This document shows, piece by piece, positions 33,797-45,084 of a stretch of 64,000 bases of DNA. The notes under the pieces are model-generated. The model was given only the letters and a program-made list of their open reading frames with translations, was not told the DNA's origin and did no database searches. The position numbers and the translations under genes are program-made. Source of the stretch: Paenibacillus_E oryzisoli_A (GTDB lineage: Bacteria > Bacillota > Bacilli > Paenibacillales > NBRC-103111). The first letter of the stretch is position 1. Every line of letters starts with the position of its first letter. The stretch lies in NCBI RefSeq assembly GCF_050467285.1, contig NZ_JBCMUN010000018.1, positions 1 to 64,000 of the forward strand, written 5' to 3'.

Positions 33797-34993
33797 TTAA
33801 ATGGAGCTCGCTGCCGCTGCCTTTTGGGCAAGCACGTCGCAAACGACATCTAACGCGCGATCCAAATCTTCCTGCGGAATCGTCAGCGCCGGCACCAAAC
33901 GAATGACGTTCGGCCCCGCCGGAATGACGAGCACGCCTTGCTTGTGAATCTCACTTATGATCTCACCCGCAGGCTGTGTGCATGCAATGCCGATCAAAAG
34001 CCCCACGCCGCGGATGCTGTCTACAAGCGGATTGCCTGCCAGTTTCGCTTCCAGCGTCTTCACGGTGTAGTCGCCAATCTCCGCTGCGCGCTCCGGCAAT
34101 TTCCCGGAAATAATCGTATCCGTCGCCGCAAATGCCGCTGCCGTCGCAATCGGCGTACCGCCGAACGTTGAACCGTGGCTGCCTGCGTTGAACGCTTCTT
34201 TCAGGAAATCTTTGCCGAGCATCGCACCGATCGGGAAGCCGCCGCCCAAACCTTTGGCCAGTGTAAAAATATCCGGCTCCACGCCATAGTGCTCGTAAGC
34301 GAACAATTTGCCTGTGCGGCCCATGCCCGTTTGGATCTCGTCGCCGATGAGCAGAATGCCTTCTTGCTTGCAAAGCTCCGCAAGCTGCTTCACGAACGTC
34401 GGATCCGCCGGCAGCACGCCGCCTTCGCCTTGCACGAACTCCAGCATAACGGCTGCTGTTTTGTCATTGACCAACGCACGAACGGACTCAATGTCGTTGT
34501 ATTCCGCATAAACAAAACCTTCCGGAAGCGGCAGGAAGCCTTCCTTCACTTTATCCTGGCCTGTCGCTGTCAGCGTCGCAAGCGTACGTCCGTGGAAGGA
34601 CATGTTGAACGTAATGATCTCATAACGTCCGTTGTTCAACACCTTTTGGTGATAACGGCGCGCAATCTTGATTGCCGCTTCGTTCGCTTCCGCACCCGTG
34701 GAGCAGAAAAACACTGCATCCGCACAGCTGTTCGCCGTCAGCAGCGAAGCCAGCTTCTCCTGATTCGGAATGTGGAACAGGTTGCTCACGTGCCACACTT
34801 GATTCAGCTGCTCGATCAGCGCTTCCTTGACCGCCTGCGGCGCATGCCCCAGATTCGTGACGGCGATGCCGCTCATCAAGTCGATGTACTCCTTGCCTGT
34901 GTCGTCCCACAGACGGCTGCCTTCACCTTTTACCAGCGTGATCGGATATCTGCCGTAGGTTGGAAACAGCGAGCTCGTTCCTTGTTCTTGCAT
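33797..34993 (-). CDS. argD: acetylornithine aminotransferase
   Basis: This PLP enzyme converts N-acetylglutamate semialdehyde to N-acetylornithine. The 398-residue class III aminotransferase has the PLP lysine in TLAKGLGGGFPIGAM (about residues 248-262) and the segment LIGDEIQTGMGRTG. The ATG at 34993 follows AGGAGGG. An upstream TTG in frame is less likely. It is fourth in the operon. Confidence 0.96.
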   Translation of the reverse strand: MQEQGTSSLFPTYGRYPITLVKGEGSRLWDDTGKEYIDLMSGIAVTNLGHAPQAVKEALIEQLNQVWHVSNLFHIPNQEKLASLLTANSCADAVFFCSTGAEANEAAIKIARRYHQKVLNNGRYEIITFNMSFHGRTLATLTATGQDKVKEGFLPLPEGFVYAEYNDIESVRALVNDKTAAVMLEFVQGEGGVLPADPTFVKQLAELCKQEGILLIGDEIQTGMGRTGKLFAYEHYGVEPDIFTLAKGLGGGFPIGAMLGKDFLKEAFNAGSHGSTFGGTPIATAAAFAATDTIISGKLPERAAEIGDYTVKTLEAKLAGNPLVDSIRGVGLLIGIACTQPAGEIISEIHKQGVLVIPAGPNVIRLVPALTIPQEDLDRALDVVCDVLAQKAAAASSI

Positions 34994-35129
34994 GTACAAT
35001 CCCTCCTAAAATGGTCTGTTAGGGCTCGTTTCTCGTTCGTGTATGCTTGCAGCGGCTTAGGTCGCCAGTCGCCTCGGAGAGCGGATGCGGGTCATATGCA
35101 CCCCGACCTCACCTGCGGCCCACGCCTAA

Positions 35130-35921
35130 TTACCGCACAATTCGCGTGCCGATGCCCCCGTCTTTGAGCACTTTGCTCAGGACGTTTGGCTCCGTTCCGT
35201 TCACAATGACCACTTCCTGCACTTTCCCTTGTATACATGCAATCGCTGCGCGAACCTTCGGAATCATGCCGCCGTAAATATCGCCGCTCGCGATCATCTC
35301 TTCAATTTGCGCGACGCTGACCACAGGCAGTACCTGCTTCTCGCCGTCGACGACTTTCATGATGCCCGGCACATCGGTCACCACGATCATTTGTTCCACG
35401 CCCAAATGGGACGCCACCGCGCCCGCTGCGGTATCCGCATTGATGTTGTAGCGCTGGCCGCCGTCGCTGCCAAGGCCCACCGGCGCAATAACCGGGATGT
35501 AGCCCATGCCCACAACCCCTTGAATGAGCGCTGCGTTGACGTTGGTCACGTCGCCGACAAGGCCGACCTCGTGGCTGTTCGCCACAGGCTGCGCTTCAAT
35601 GAGGTGGCCGTCCACGCCGGACAGGCCGAGCGCTTTCGCGCCCGTCAGTTGAATGCGCCGGACGATTTCCTTATTGATCTGGCCGGACAGCACCATCTCC
35701 ACCACGTCCAGCACCGCTTCGTTCGTCACGCGCAGCCCGTTCACAAAACCGGACTCGATGCCGAGCTTGCCGAGCGTCTCCGAAATCGCAGGGCCTCCGC
35801 CGTGCACGATGACCGTAACGATGCCTTCTTCTTGCAATTGACGCATATCTTCAAAAAAGCTGGCCGGCAGCGCCGCAAGCGTGCTGCCCCCGCATTTCAT
35901 TACAAAGCAATTGTTCTTCAC
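35130..35921 (-). CDS. argB: acetylglutamate kinase
   Basis: ArgB phosphorylates N-acetylglutamate, usually the arginine-controlled step when ArgJ recycles acetyl groups. The product of about 263 residues has the amino acid kinase motifs MKCGGSTL (where many homologues have MKIGGS), VHGGGPAIS and NADTAAGAVA. The GTG at 35921 has GGAGGA upstream. The longer frame overlaps argJ and lacks a suitable ribosome site. Confidence 0.95.
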   Translation of the reverse strand: MKNNCFVMKCGGSTLAALPASFFEDMRQLQEEGIVTVIVHGGGPAISETLGKLGIESGFVNGLRVTNEAVLDVVEMVLSGQINKEIVRRIQLTGAKALGLSGVDGHLIEAQPVANSHEVGLVGDVTNVNAALIQGVVGMGYIPVIAPVGLGSDGGQRYNINADTAAGAVASHLGVEQMIVVTDVPGIMKVVDGEKQVLPVVSVAQIEEMIASGDIYGGMIPKVRAAIACIQGKVQEVVIVNGTEPNVLSKVLKDGGIGTRIVR

Positions 35922-35946
35922 CGCTGTGCTCCTCCTTGTAAAACCG

Positions 35947-37170
35947 TTACGTCCGGTATGCTGCGTTAATCCGCACATAATCATAGGTCAAGTCGCAGCC
36001 CCAACCGGTCGCTTTGCCCGAACCCATATGTAAATTGACGTGAATTTGAATGGTATCTGTTTTCAAATAAGCGAGCGCCGCTTCCTCGTCGAACTTCACC
36101 GGACGCGACTGCTCCAGCACCGCGATGTCGCCGAGGCGAATATCAACGGTGTTCACATTGACCGGCTGACCGGAGTAGCCGACCGCTGCAATGATGCGGC
36201 CCCAGTTCGCATCCGCGCCGTACACGGCGGATTTGACCAAGGAGGAGCCGATGATGGACTTCACGATCTTGCGCGCTGCCTCATCGCTCTCTGCGCCGAT
36301 AACCGTCGTCTCGATCAGTTTCGTTGCGCCCTCGCCGTCGCGCGCAATCGCCTTCGCGAGGTACTCGCCGACGTACTGGAAGCCTGCCGCGAACGCGTCC
36401 CAATCCGGGTGCCCCGGATGGAGGGTATCACCGCCGGCCAAGCCGCTGGCCATCACCACGACCATGTCGTTGGTGGAGGTATCGCCATCAACGGTGATCA
36501 TGTTGAACGTGTTATCCGTCACCTTGTTCAGCAAGAGCTGAAGGTGTTCACTAGCAATCGGCGCGTCGGTCGTCATAAAACCGAGCATCGTCGCCATGTT
36601 CGGGTGAATCATCCCCGAACCTTTGGCCGCCCCGGCAATGTGAATCTCCTTGCCGCCCACAACCACACGGACGCACGTCATCTTCTGCACGAGATCCGTC
36701 GTCAGGATCGCCTGGCAGAAGTCTTCGCCACCGTCTGCCTTTACCTTCGCCGGCAGCTGCTCGATGCCGCTCAGCACCTTGCCCATCGGCAGCAGTTCGC
36801 CGATGACGCCTGTGCTCGTGACGCCGACTTCGTGCTCCGCCACGCCCAGCGCCTTCGCGCTGGCGGCGCGCATCGCACGTGCGTCGTCCTCGCCCTGCTG
36901 GCCCGTGCACGCGTTAGCGTTGCCGCTGTTCACGATCATCGCCTGCAGCTTGCCGCCTTGGGCGATGCTCTCCTGCGTCACGCGCAACGGCGCCGCCTGG
37001 AACGCGTTCAGCGTGTACACGCCCGCCGCTGCCGCCGGCACATCACACAGGATCGCGCCGAGATCGAAGCGCTCCGTCTTTTTGAGTCCGCAGTGCAGTC
37101 CGCCTGCGCGAAAACCTTTTGGCGTCGTAATCGTGCCCTCCGGCACCACCGTAAAGCTTGCTTGATCCAT
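35947..37170 (-). CDS. argJ: bifunctional glutamate N-acetyltransferase/ornithine acetyltransferase
   Basis: ArgJ moves the acetyl group from N-acetylornithine to glutamate, giving the cyclic acetyl pathway. The 407-residue precursor contains the self-cleavage site KGSGMIHPNMATMLGF, with the threonine after NMA as new N-terminal nucleophile. It is second in the operon after argC. Whether it is bifunctional or only recycles cannot be told by eye. Confidence 0.96.
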   Translation of the reverse strand: MDQASFTVVPEGTITTPKGFRAGGLHCGLKKTERFDLGAILCDVPAAAAGVYTLNAFQAAPLRVTQESIAQGGKLQAMIVNSGNANACTGQQGEDDARAMRAASAKALGVAEHEVGVTSTGVIGELLPMGKVLSGIEQLPAKVKADGGEDFCQAILTTDLVQKMTCVRVVVGGKEIHIAGAAKGSGMIHPNMATMLGFMTTDAPIASEHLQLLLNKVTDNTFNMITVDGDTSTNDMVVVMASGLAGGDTLHPGHPDWDAFAAGFQYVGEYLAKAIARDGEGATKLIETTVIGAESDEAARKIVKSIIGSSLVKSAVYGADANWGRIIAAVGYSGQPVNVNTVDIRLGDIAVLEQSRPVKFDEEAALAYLKTDTIQIHVNLHMGSGKATGWGCDLTYDYVRINAAYRT

Positions 37171-37198
37171 CGTCTTCGTAATCTCCCGTCTTCGTCAA

Positions 37199-38248
37199 TT
37201 ATGGAAACACAGGGGAGAACAACAAGCCTGTTGTTTCATCCCAGCCATACATTAAGTTCAAGTTCTGAATCGCTTGCCCCGCAGCGCCTTTCACCACGTT
37301 GTCGATCACGGAAACAATCGTCACGCGGTTGGTGCGCTCATCCACAGCAAAGCCAATATCGCAATAGTTGGAGCCTGCGACTTCTTTGGTTGCGGGCGTT
37401 TTGCCTGCTTGACGAATCCGCACGAACTTACGGCCTTCGTAGTAGGCTTTGTATTTATCAATGAAGTCCTGCGCCCCGTGCTCACCCTGAATCGTCGCAT
37501 ACATCGTCGACATAATGCCGCGCGTCATCGGTACCAAATGCGTCGTGAACGTCGTGACGACCGGTTTGCCCGCAACCCGGCTGAGCGCCTGCTCGATTTC
37601 CGGAATGTGCTGATGTTTGTTGATTTTATAAGCAGAGAAGTTCTCGTTTACTTCTGCATAGTGCGTGCCGAGGCCCACACCGCGCCCTGCACCGGATACG
37701 CCGGATTTGGCATCAATAATAATCGTCGACGGATCGATCCACCCCGCTTCAACCGCAGGAATTAAGCCCAGCAAGGTCGCTGTCGGATAGCAGCCTGGAT
37801 TCGCGATCAAATCCTGGCCCTTCACTTCGTCGCCGAAAACCTCGCAGAGGCCGTACACCGAACGCTCCAGCATGTCTGCGGATGCCGCCGGCTTTTTATA
37901 CCATTGCTCATACTCGCTGCCCGACTTCAAACGCAAATCGCCCGAAATATCGATCACCTTCAGCCCTGCTGCCAGCAGCTTCGGCGAGAGTTCCGCACTC
38001 ACGCCCGCTGGTGTTGCCAGGAACACAACATCCGCTTTACCTGCGATCAAATCCACGTCCAGCGCATCCAGAACATCCACAACGACTTCCTGCAAATGTG
38101 GAAAATGATCCGCCAGCGGCGCCCCCGCATTGGATGTGGAAATAACAGACGTAATGTGCGCATAAGGATGTGCCTGCAAAAGACGAATAACTTCCGCACC
38201 ACCATAACCTGTTGCTCCAATAATTGCCGCTCTCACTGTGTGGCTCAT
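37199..38248 (-). CDS. argC: N-acetyl-gamma-glutamyl-phosphate reductase
   Basis: ArgC reduces acetylglutamyl phosphate with NADPH. The 349-residue protein has the N-terminal nucleotide fold (AAIIGATGYGGAEVIRLL) and catalytic cysteine in ANPGCYPTATLL (Cys near residue 153). It is the first gene of the arginine operon, directly after a promoter overlapped by ARG-box-like palindromes. Confidence 0.97.
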   Translation of the reverse strand: MSHTVRAAIIGATGYGGAEVIRLLQAHPYAHITSVISTSNAGAPLADHFPHLQEVVVDVLDALDVDLIAGKADVVFLATPAGVSAELSPKLLAAGLKVIDISGDLRLKSGSEYEQWYKKPAASADMLERSVYGLCEVFGDEVKGQDLIANPGCYPTATLLGLIPAVEAGWIDPSTIIIDAKSGVSGAGRGVGLGTHYAEVNENFSAYKINKHQHIPEIEQALSRVAGKPVVTTFTTHLVPMTRGIMSTMYATIQGEHGAQDFIDKYKAYYEGRKFVRIRQAGKTPATKEVAGSNYCDIGFAVDERTNRVTIVSVIDNVVKGAAGQAIQNLNLMYGWDETTGLLFSPVFP

Positions 38249-38277
38249 GCAATTCCCTCCGATGTCCTCAAAAGATA

Positions 38278-38312
38278 TGTATTATTATACAGTCGCATAC
38301 ATAATAATTCAA
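38278..38312 (-). promoter_or_regulatory. argC promoter overlapped by ARG-box-like sequences (ArgR/AhrC)
   Basis: On the minus strand the -35 TTGAAT (38312-38307) and -10 TATAAT (38289-38284) are 17 bp apart. The -10 lies inside the perfect palindrome TGTATAATAATACA (38291-38278), and the -35 begins TTGAATTATTATGTATG (38312-38296). Both resemble ARG boxes (TGAAT-N4-ATTCA type). Arginine repression of the operon is expected. Confidence 0.6.
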
Positions 38313-38629
38313 TGAATTTTTTTGCGCTGTTTGAAAAACGGCTGCTGCGTAAAATCAAGGAATTCCAAGGGGTTTTAGGCGAAAAATCGACAATCTTTAA
38401 GTTTCCGGAATTGTCAGATTTCTCGGCATGTTATGCACGTTATGCAGCGTTTTTCCGCATTTCTTGCATAAGTGGATGAAAGACCAGCTTGTCCACTCGA
38501 TGGCCAGGATTCGCCCCGCAAAAACAGCTCCATACGGTACCCTGCTTATTATCGCAAACTAGCGGATTGAAAGGCAAATGTTTCTTTTTATTTTCCGCGG
38601 GTGGCTTATGCTGTGAACAACTTTGTGGA

Positions 38630-38759
38630 TTATTCACAAGTTATCAACAAGTTGTGCACATCTCTCTGGATAACTTTAGATGCCCGCCAGACCTTATCCC
38701 GCCTGACTTTCACAAAAAGAAGAGGCAAGCGCTCCCTGCCTGCCTCTTAATTATCCACA
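38630..38759. other. DnaA-box-like cluster in a non-coding gap
   Basis: TTATTCACA (38630-38638), the near match TTATCAACA (38641-38649) and the consensus TTATCCACA (38751-38759) match TTATNCACA-type DnaA boxes. The rest of 38319-38700 carries short AT-rich repeats but no gene I can support. Confidence 0.4.
38712..38748 (-). terminator. terminator of the YitT-family gene
   Basis: AAGAGGCA (38720-38727) pairs with TGCCTCTT (38741-38748). Read on the minus strand, the hairpin is followed by CTTTTTG. It lies 24 bp after the YitT gene stop. Confidence 0.7.
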
Positions 38760-38771
38760 ATTTTCTGTTCG

Positions 38772-39653
38772 CTAGGCATGATGCTTGAACCCCTCGCCCA
38801 GCACCTCATTTGTTTCGCTTATAATGACAAAAGCCTGCGGATCCACCGACCGCACCAGCGTCTTCAGCCGGATGACCTCGTTCTGCTTCACGACGACCAT
38901 CATGACGGTTCGCGATTCTCCGGTGTAACCGCCCGCCCCGTTCAGTTCGGTCAGCCCCCGATCCAAGTCAACGAGGATCGCTTTGCGAATCGCCTCCGTA
39001 TGGTCGGAGATGATTAACGCCACCTTTGCATAATTGAAGCCGAGCTGCACAATGTCGATCGTTTTGGTTGTGACGAACAGCGCGATCAACCCATACAGCG
39101 CATTCTCCGGCGTAAAGACGAAGGCCGATAACAGAATCACGATGCCGTCAAAAATGGCCACACACATCCCCAGGCTCAGCCCCGAGTACTTGTGCAAAAT
39201 CTGCGCCGCCAGCCCGAAGCCGCCCGTCGAGCCGCGGCCTCGGAACACGATGCCGAGTCCCAACCCCACGCCGATCCCGCCGTACAGGGCGGCGAGCAGC
39301 GGGTTTTGCGTCGACTCCCCAATATGGCTGGTGATCAGGACGCAGAACGGGAAGACGATCGAGCCGACGATCGCCTTAATGCCGAACTTCTGGCCCAGCA
39401 GCCACAGCGCCAGCAGCAAAATCGGGATGTTCAGCGACCACTGCGTAATTGCCGGCGCAATGTCCGTCAAATGCTGCACGACGGTCGACATCCCGGCAAC
39501 CCCACCCGATGCAATATGATTCGGGTTCAAAAAACTGTTAAAACTCGCCGCCATAATGAGCGAGCCCACAACGAGCAGCACGTATTCCACGATGGTATGC
39601 GCGGGGCTGCCCATCTTGATTCTCGGTTCTTTTCTTCTGGGCACGGGATGCAT
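38772..39653 (-). CDS. YitT family membrane protein with C-terminal DUF2179 domain
   Basis: The 293-residue protein has about five membrane helices (about residues 20-205, with NPNHIASGGVAGMSTV and GRGSTGGFGLAAQI typical of YitT) and a C-terminal soluble DUF2179 domain (about 210-290, SRTVMMVVVKQNEVIRLK). The family is widespread in Firmicutes with no settled function. Transport has been suggested. The start is slightly uncertain because the AGGAGG lies very close to the ATG. A GTG at 39644 is an alternative. Confidence 0.85.
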   Translation of the reverse strand: MHPVPRRKEPRIKMGSPAHTIVEYVLLVVGSLIMAASFNSFLNPNHIASGGVAGMSTVVQHLTDIAPAITQWSLNIPILLLALWLLGQKFGIKAIVGSIVFPFCVLITSHIGESTQNPLLAALYGGIGVGLGLGIVFRGRGSTGGFGLAAQILHKYSGLSLGMCVAIFDGIVILLSAFVFTPENALYGLIALFVTTKTIDIVQLGFNYAKVALIISDHTEAIRKAILVDLDRGLTELNGAGGYTGESRTVMMVVVKQNEVIRLKTLVRSVDPQAFVIISETNEVLGEGFKHHA

Positions 39654-39752
39654 GCCCTCCTCTCTCGGTGCACAAGCCGCTCACTTGACCTTAAAGCGTT
39701 TATCTATACGCTTCCTTAAATGCTTGCCGTCCATTCACATCCGCACACAGCA

Positions 39753-39791
39753 AATAGGACGGAGCACATGCTTTACATGCTTCGTCCTATT
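39753..39791 (-). terminator. probable terminator of prfB
   Basis: AATAGGACG (39753-39761) pairs with CGTCCTATT (39783-39791), with an inner AGCA/TGCT. Only a short T run follows on the minus strand. Confidence 0.5.
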
Positions 39792-39808
39792 CCATGTCCG
39801 ACCTCTAT

Positions 39809-40925
39809 TTAGCTTTGCTCCGGCTTCCGAATCTGGTGCCGCAGATACGCGTCGATAAACGTGTCCAGGTCACCGTCCATGACCGCGCCGATGTTGCCTG
39901 TCTCCGCAGATGTTCGGTGATCCTTCACCATGCTGTACGGATGGAACACGTAGGAGCGGATCTGGCTGCCCCACGCGATGTCCGACACTTCGCCGCGGAT
40001 CTCCGCTAGCTTCTTCATCTGGTCTTCGATCTTCTTCTCGTACAGCTTCGAGCGCAGCATCTTCATCGCTTTCTCGCGGTTCTTGATCTGCGAGCGCTCT
40101 TGCTGACAGCTCACTACGACGCCCGTCGGCATGTGCGTAATTCGCACAGCCGAGTCCGTCGTATTGATGTGCTGACCGCCGGCGCCGCTGGCGCGGTACG
40201 TATCGATTTTGAGATCCTCGGTGCGGATCTCGATCTCTGTATCGTCGTCGATCTCCGGCATGACGTCGCACGACACGAAGGACGTATGACGACGGCCGGA
40301 GGCATCGAACGGCGAGATCCGGACGAGCCGGTGCACGCCCTTCTCCGCCTTCAAATAACCGTAGGCATTGAAGCCTGTGATCTGCAGCGTGACACTCTTC
40401 ACGCCAGCTTCGTCGCCGGGCAAATAGTCGAGTACCTCGACTTTGTAGCCCCGCTTCTCCGCCCAGCGGCGGTACATGCGCAGCAGCATCTCCGCCCAAT
40501 CCTGCGACTCGGTGCCGCCCGCTCCCGGGTGCAGCTCCAGAATCGCATTCAGCCGGTCATACGGCTGATTGAGCAGGAGCCCCAGCTCGAACGTCTCGAG
40601 CTTCTTGACGAGGGCCTTGATGCCGTTCTCGATGTCTTGCACGAGACCGGCATCGCTTTCCTCTTCCTCGAGCTCTACCATGACCTGAAGGTCATCGAAC
40701 TCGCTCGAGAAGCCCTGGAACTGATCCACAACGCTCTTAATCGCGTTGAGGTTCGCAATCGTCTTCTGAGCACGTTCGTTATCGTCCCAGAAGTCGAGCG
40801 CTCCCATTTTTTCCACGTAATCGGCAATCTCTTCGAGCTTATGATCTAAGTCAAAGAGACCCCCTAAGTTCGGTTAGTCGCTTTGCTGTCTCGCGCAAAT
40901 CCTGTTTTACTTCTGGTTCCAGCAT
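39809..40925 (-). CDS. prfB: peptide chain release factor 2, programmed +1 frameshift
   Basis: RF2 ends translation at UGA and UAA. The gene is read as 24 codons from the ATG at 40925 to an in-frame TGA (40853-40851), then shifts +1 at CTT-TGA-C to continue for 347 codons. The site has the expected Shine-Dalgarno-like AGGGGG just upstream of TCTCTTTGAC. Visible domains include the SPF anticodon-type motif (SPFDASGRRHTSF) and the catalytic GGQ loop (GAGGQHINTTDS). RF2 levels thereby control their own synthesis. It lies 57 bp after secA, a common pairing in Firmicutes. Confidence 0.95.
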
Positions 40926-40982
40926 TGTCTTACACCTCATTTATTCCGCATCACGGCGGTGGCCCTCGCGTCTACAACGCAA

Positions 40983-43502
<2,520 letters not shown>

Positions 43503-43632
43503 CGGTGAACCCCTTTCATCTTGCATTCGTATCCTTAAATTGTACCACTTCTCACAGTCCTGCCGCAACAAACGCTCCATTTTAGTATGAAAAGGAGAAG
43601 CCAATACCATGCATCCCGCCGCCGCTCTATAA

Positions 43633-43667
43633 TGAAAAGAGCCTAACTCGATTGGATCGAATTAGGC
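43633..43667 (-). terminator. terminator of hpf
   Basis: GCCTAACTCGAT (43641-43652), TGG, ATCGAATTAGGC (43656-43667) forms an almost perfect 12-bp stem. On the minus strand CTCTTTTCATT follows. I see no gene in 43503-43780. Confidence 0.75.
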
Positions 43668-43780
43668 CTTGTTGGGCTGAGGAATACTAATTATATATGT
43701 GTCACACATTAATATTCATAGGTTGTCATCTCGGTGGGCTTGCGCAGCGTGGAGTTCATTCTCGTTGGAACGGTTCTGGC

Positions 43781-44329
43781 TTACATCGCCGGCTCAATCA
43801 AGCCGTACTTGCCATCGTCACGCTTATACACCACATTCACCGTATCGGTCTCCATATTGGAGAATACGAAGAAGCTATGGCCTACGAGATTCATTTGAAG
43901 GATCGCTTCCTCCACGTCCATAGGCTTCAAGGCGAAACGCTTATTGCGTACCAATTCAAAATCTTCCTCTTCCTCCGCATACGTTACCGGGGAAGTTTCA
44001 ACCTTGAACAAGTCGCGCTTGCCGCCTTCCTGGCGAATTTTTCGATTCGTTCTTGTTTTATGCTTGCGAATTTGTCTTTCTAGTTTGTCCACGACGAGGT
44101 CGATGGATGCGTACATGTCCGAATTGCGAACTTCGGCACGGAGCAGGACGCCTGTCAGCGGGATGCCAACCTCAATGGCTTGCAAACCTTTGACAACGCT
44201 TAGCTTGACTTGTACGTCGGATGTAAGGGGAGCTTCAAAGTACCTTTCTAGTCTATTCAATTTCTTTTCGACATAGTCCCTGAGTGCCTCAGTTACTTCA
44301 AGGTGTTCTCCGCGAATGCTAATCATCAT
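43781..44329 (-). CDS. hpf: ribosome hibernation promoting factor, long form
   Basis: Long HPF dimerises 70S ribosomes into inactive 100S particles in stationary phase or stress. The 182-residue protein has the N-terminal S30AE domain (about 1-100, ISIRGEHLEVTEALRDYVEKKL) and the C-terminal dimerisation domain (about 120-180, KRFALKPMDVEEAILQMNL, FVFSN). A sigma-H-type promoter and an overlapping TATAAT lie upstream, as is known for Bacillus yvyD/hpf. Confidence 0.95.
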   Translation of the reverse strand: MMISIRGEHLEVTEALRDYVEKKLNRLERYFEAPLTSDVQVKLSVVKGLQAIEVGIPLTGVLLRAEVRNSDMYASIDLVVDKLERQIRKHKTRTNRKIRQEGGKRDLFKVETSPVTYAEEEEDFELVRNKRFALKPMDVEEAILQMNLVGHSFFVFSNMETDTVNVVYKRDDGKYGLIEPAM

Positions 44330-44363
44330 AGTTAAACATCTCCCTTCCTGCTTACATTATACT

Positions 44364-44392
44364 ACATTCCACGCCATCTTCATAATTCCTTT
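44364..44392 (-). promoter_or_regulatory. sigma-H-like promoter of hpf
   Basis: On the minus strand AAAGGAATT (44392-44384), 11 bp, then GTGGAATGT (44372-44364) fits the sigma-H pattern RNAGGAWWW-N11-RNNGAATWW with one mismatch. A TATAAT (44361-44356) overlaps just downstream and could be a second, sigma-A start. Confidence 0.55.
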
Positions 44393-44416
44393 AAATGTCG
44401 ATCTTCAAAAAGTTAG

Positions 44417-44450
44417 AAAAAAACACCCCAGGATTATTTCACCCAGGGTG
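44417..44450 (-). terminator. terminator of the cold shock gene
   Basis: On the minus strand CACCCTGG pairs with CTGGGGTG (two G-U pairs), followed by seven T residues (complement of 44417-44423). It insulates hpf from the upstream csp gene. Confidence 0.7.
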
Positions 44451-44497
44451 CCCACACTTACAAAGTGTATGCTAGCGGCACTAGCTGTGCCGGTCGA

Positions 44498-44695
44498 TTA
44501 TAGTTTGCTTACGTTAGCGGCTTGAGGTCCACGTGCGCCTTCCACGATGTCGAATTCAACAGCTTGACCTTCGTCCAACGTTTTGAAGCCTTCCGTTTGA
44601 ATTGCTGAGAAGTGAACGAATACATCTCCGCCATCTTCACGCTCGATAAAACCATAGCCCTTCTCTGCGTTGAACCATTTTACTTTACCTTGCAT
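44498..44695 (-). CDS. cold shock protein, CspA family
   Basis: The 65-residue OB-fold RNA chaperone has both RNA-binding motifs: KGYGFI (RNP1) and VFVHFSAI (RNP2). It melts RNA secondary structure, especially at low temperature. The ATG at 44695 (MQGKVKWFNAEKG) is the family start. A GTG three codons upstream is too close to the ribosome site. Promoter TTGACA/TATAGT gives a leader of about 55 nt. Confidence 0.97.
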   Translation of the reverse strand: MQGKVKWFNAEKGYGFIEREDGGDVFVHFSAIQTEGFKTLDEGQAVEFDIVEGARGPQAANVSKL

Positions 44696-44757
44696 AACGT
44701 ACACATTCCTTTCGTCTTGAAAAATAAATGAATTAAAATGAAAGCCCTTACTTTTTG

Positions 44758-44787
44758 ACTATAACATCGACTTTGAACTTCTGTCAA
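44758..44787 (-). promoter_or_regulatory. sigma-A promoter of the cold shock gene
   Basis: On the minus strand the perfect -35 TTGACA (44787-44782) and -10 TATAGT (44763-44758) are 18 bp apart. Confidence 0.7.
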
Positions 44788-44892
44788 TTTCTAACTTCTC
44801 ATTCTGTTAAATTTTTTGAAAATTCGGCTATATACAAGCCGTGGATAATTGCAAAATTTGTAGAACATTGTCGTGGCGCGGGTTTTTACAAT

Positions 44893-44934
44893 TTATCAAC
44901 AAAGTTATGCACATATTTGTACACATTATCCACA
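44893..44934. other. DnaA-box-like cluster upstream of the cold shock gene
   Basis: TTATCAACA (44893-44901), TTATGCACA (44905-44913) and TTATCCACA (44926-44934) lie in the same orientation within 42 bp. Two match TTATNCACA exactly. No gene is visible in 44800-45049. Confidence 0.45.
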
Positions 44935-45049
44935 AGTTGTGGAGCAGCCATCGGGGGATAAGTTGGGCGCATTTTAGGAGAGATGTGTACAGGTTGGGTG
45001 CTTCATGGGTGGGGGTGTGCACAACGGGCGGATGTATCGCTGCACGCAA

Positions 45050-45077
45050 AGAACCTCCTGCCGCGGCAAGAGGTTCT
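45050..45077. terminator. hairpin terminator after fliT
   Basis: AGAACCTC (45050-45057) pairs with GAGGTTCT (45070-45077) around the self-complementary TGCCGCGGCA. A long T-rich tail exists on the plus strand and a short TTT on the minus strand. It lies just after the minus-strand fliT gene. Confidence 0.55.
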
Positions 45078-45084
45078 CATTTCT

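Noticed and set aside
36040..37464. 474-codon open frame on the plus strand
   Set aside because: Antisense to argJ and argC, rich in Arg, His and Ala, with no domain. A mirror frame.
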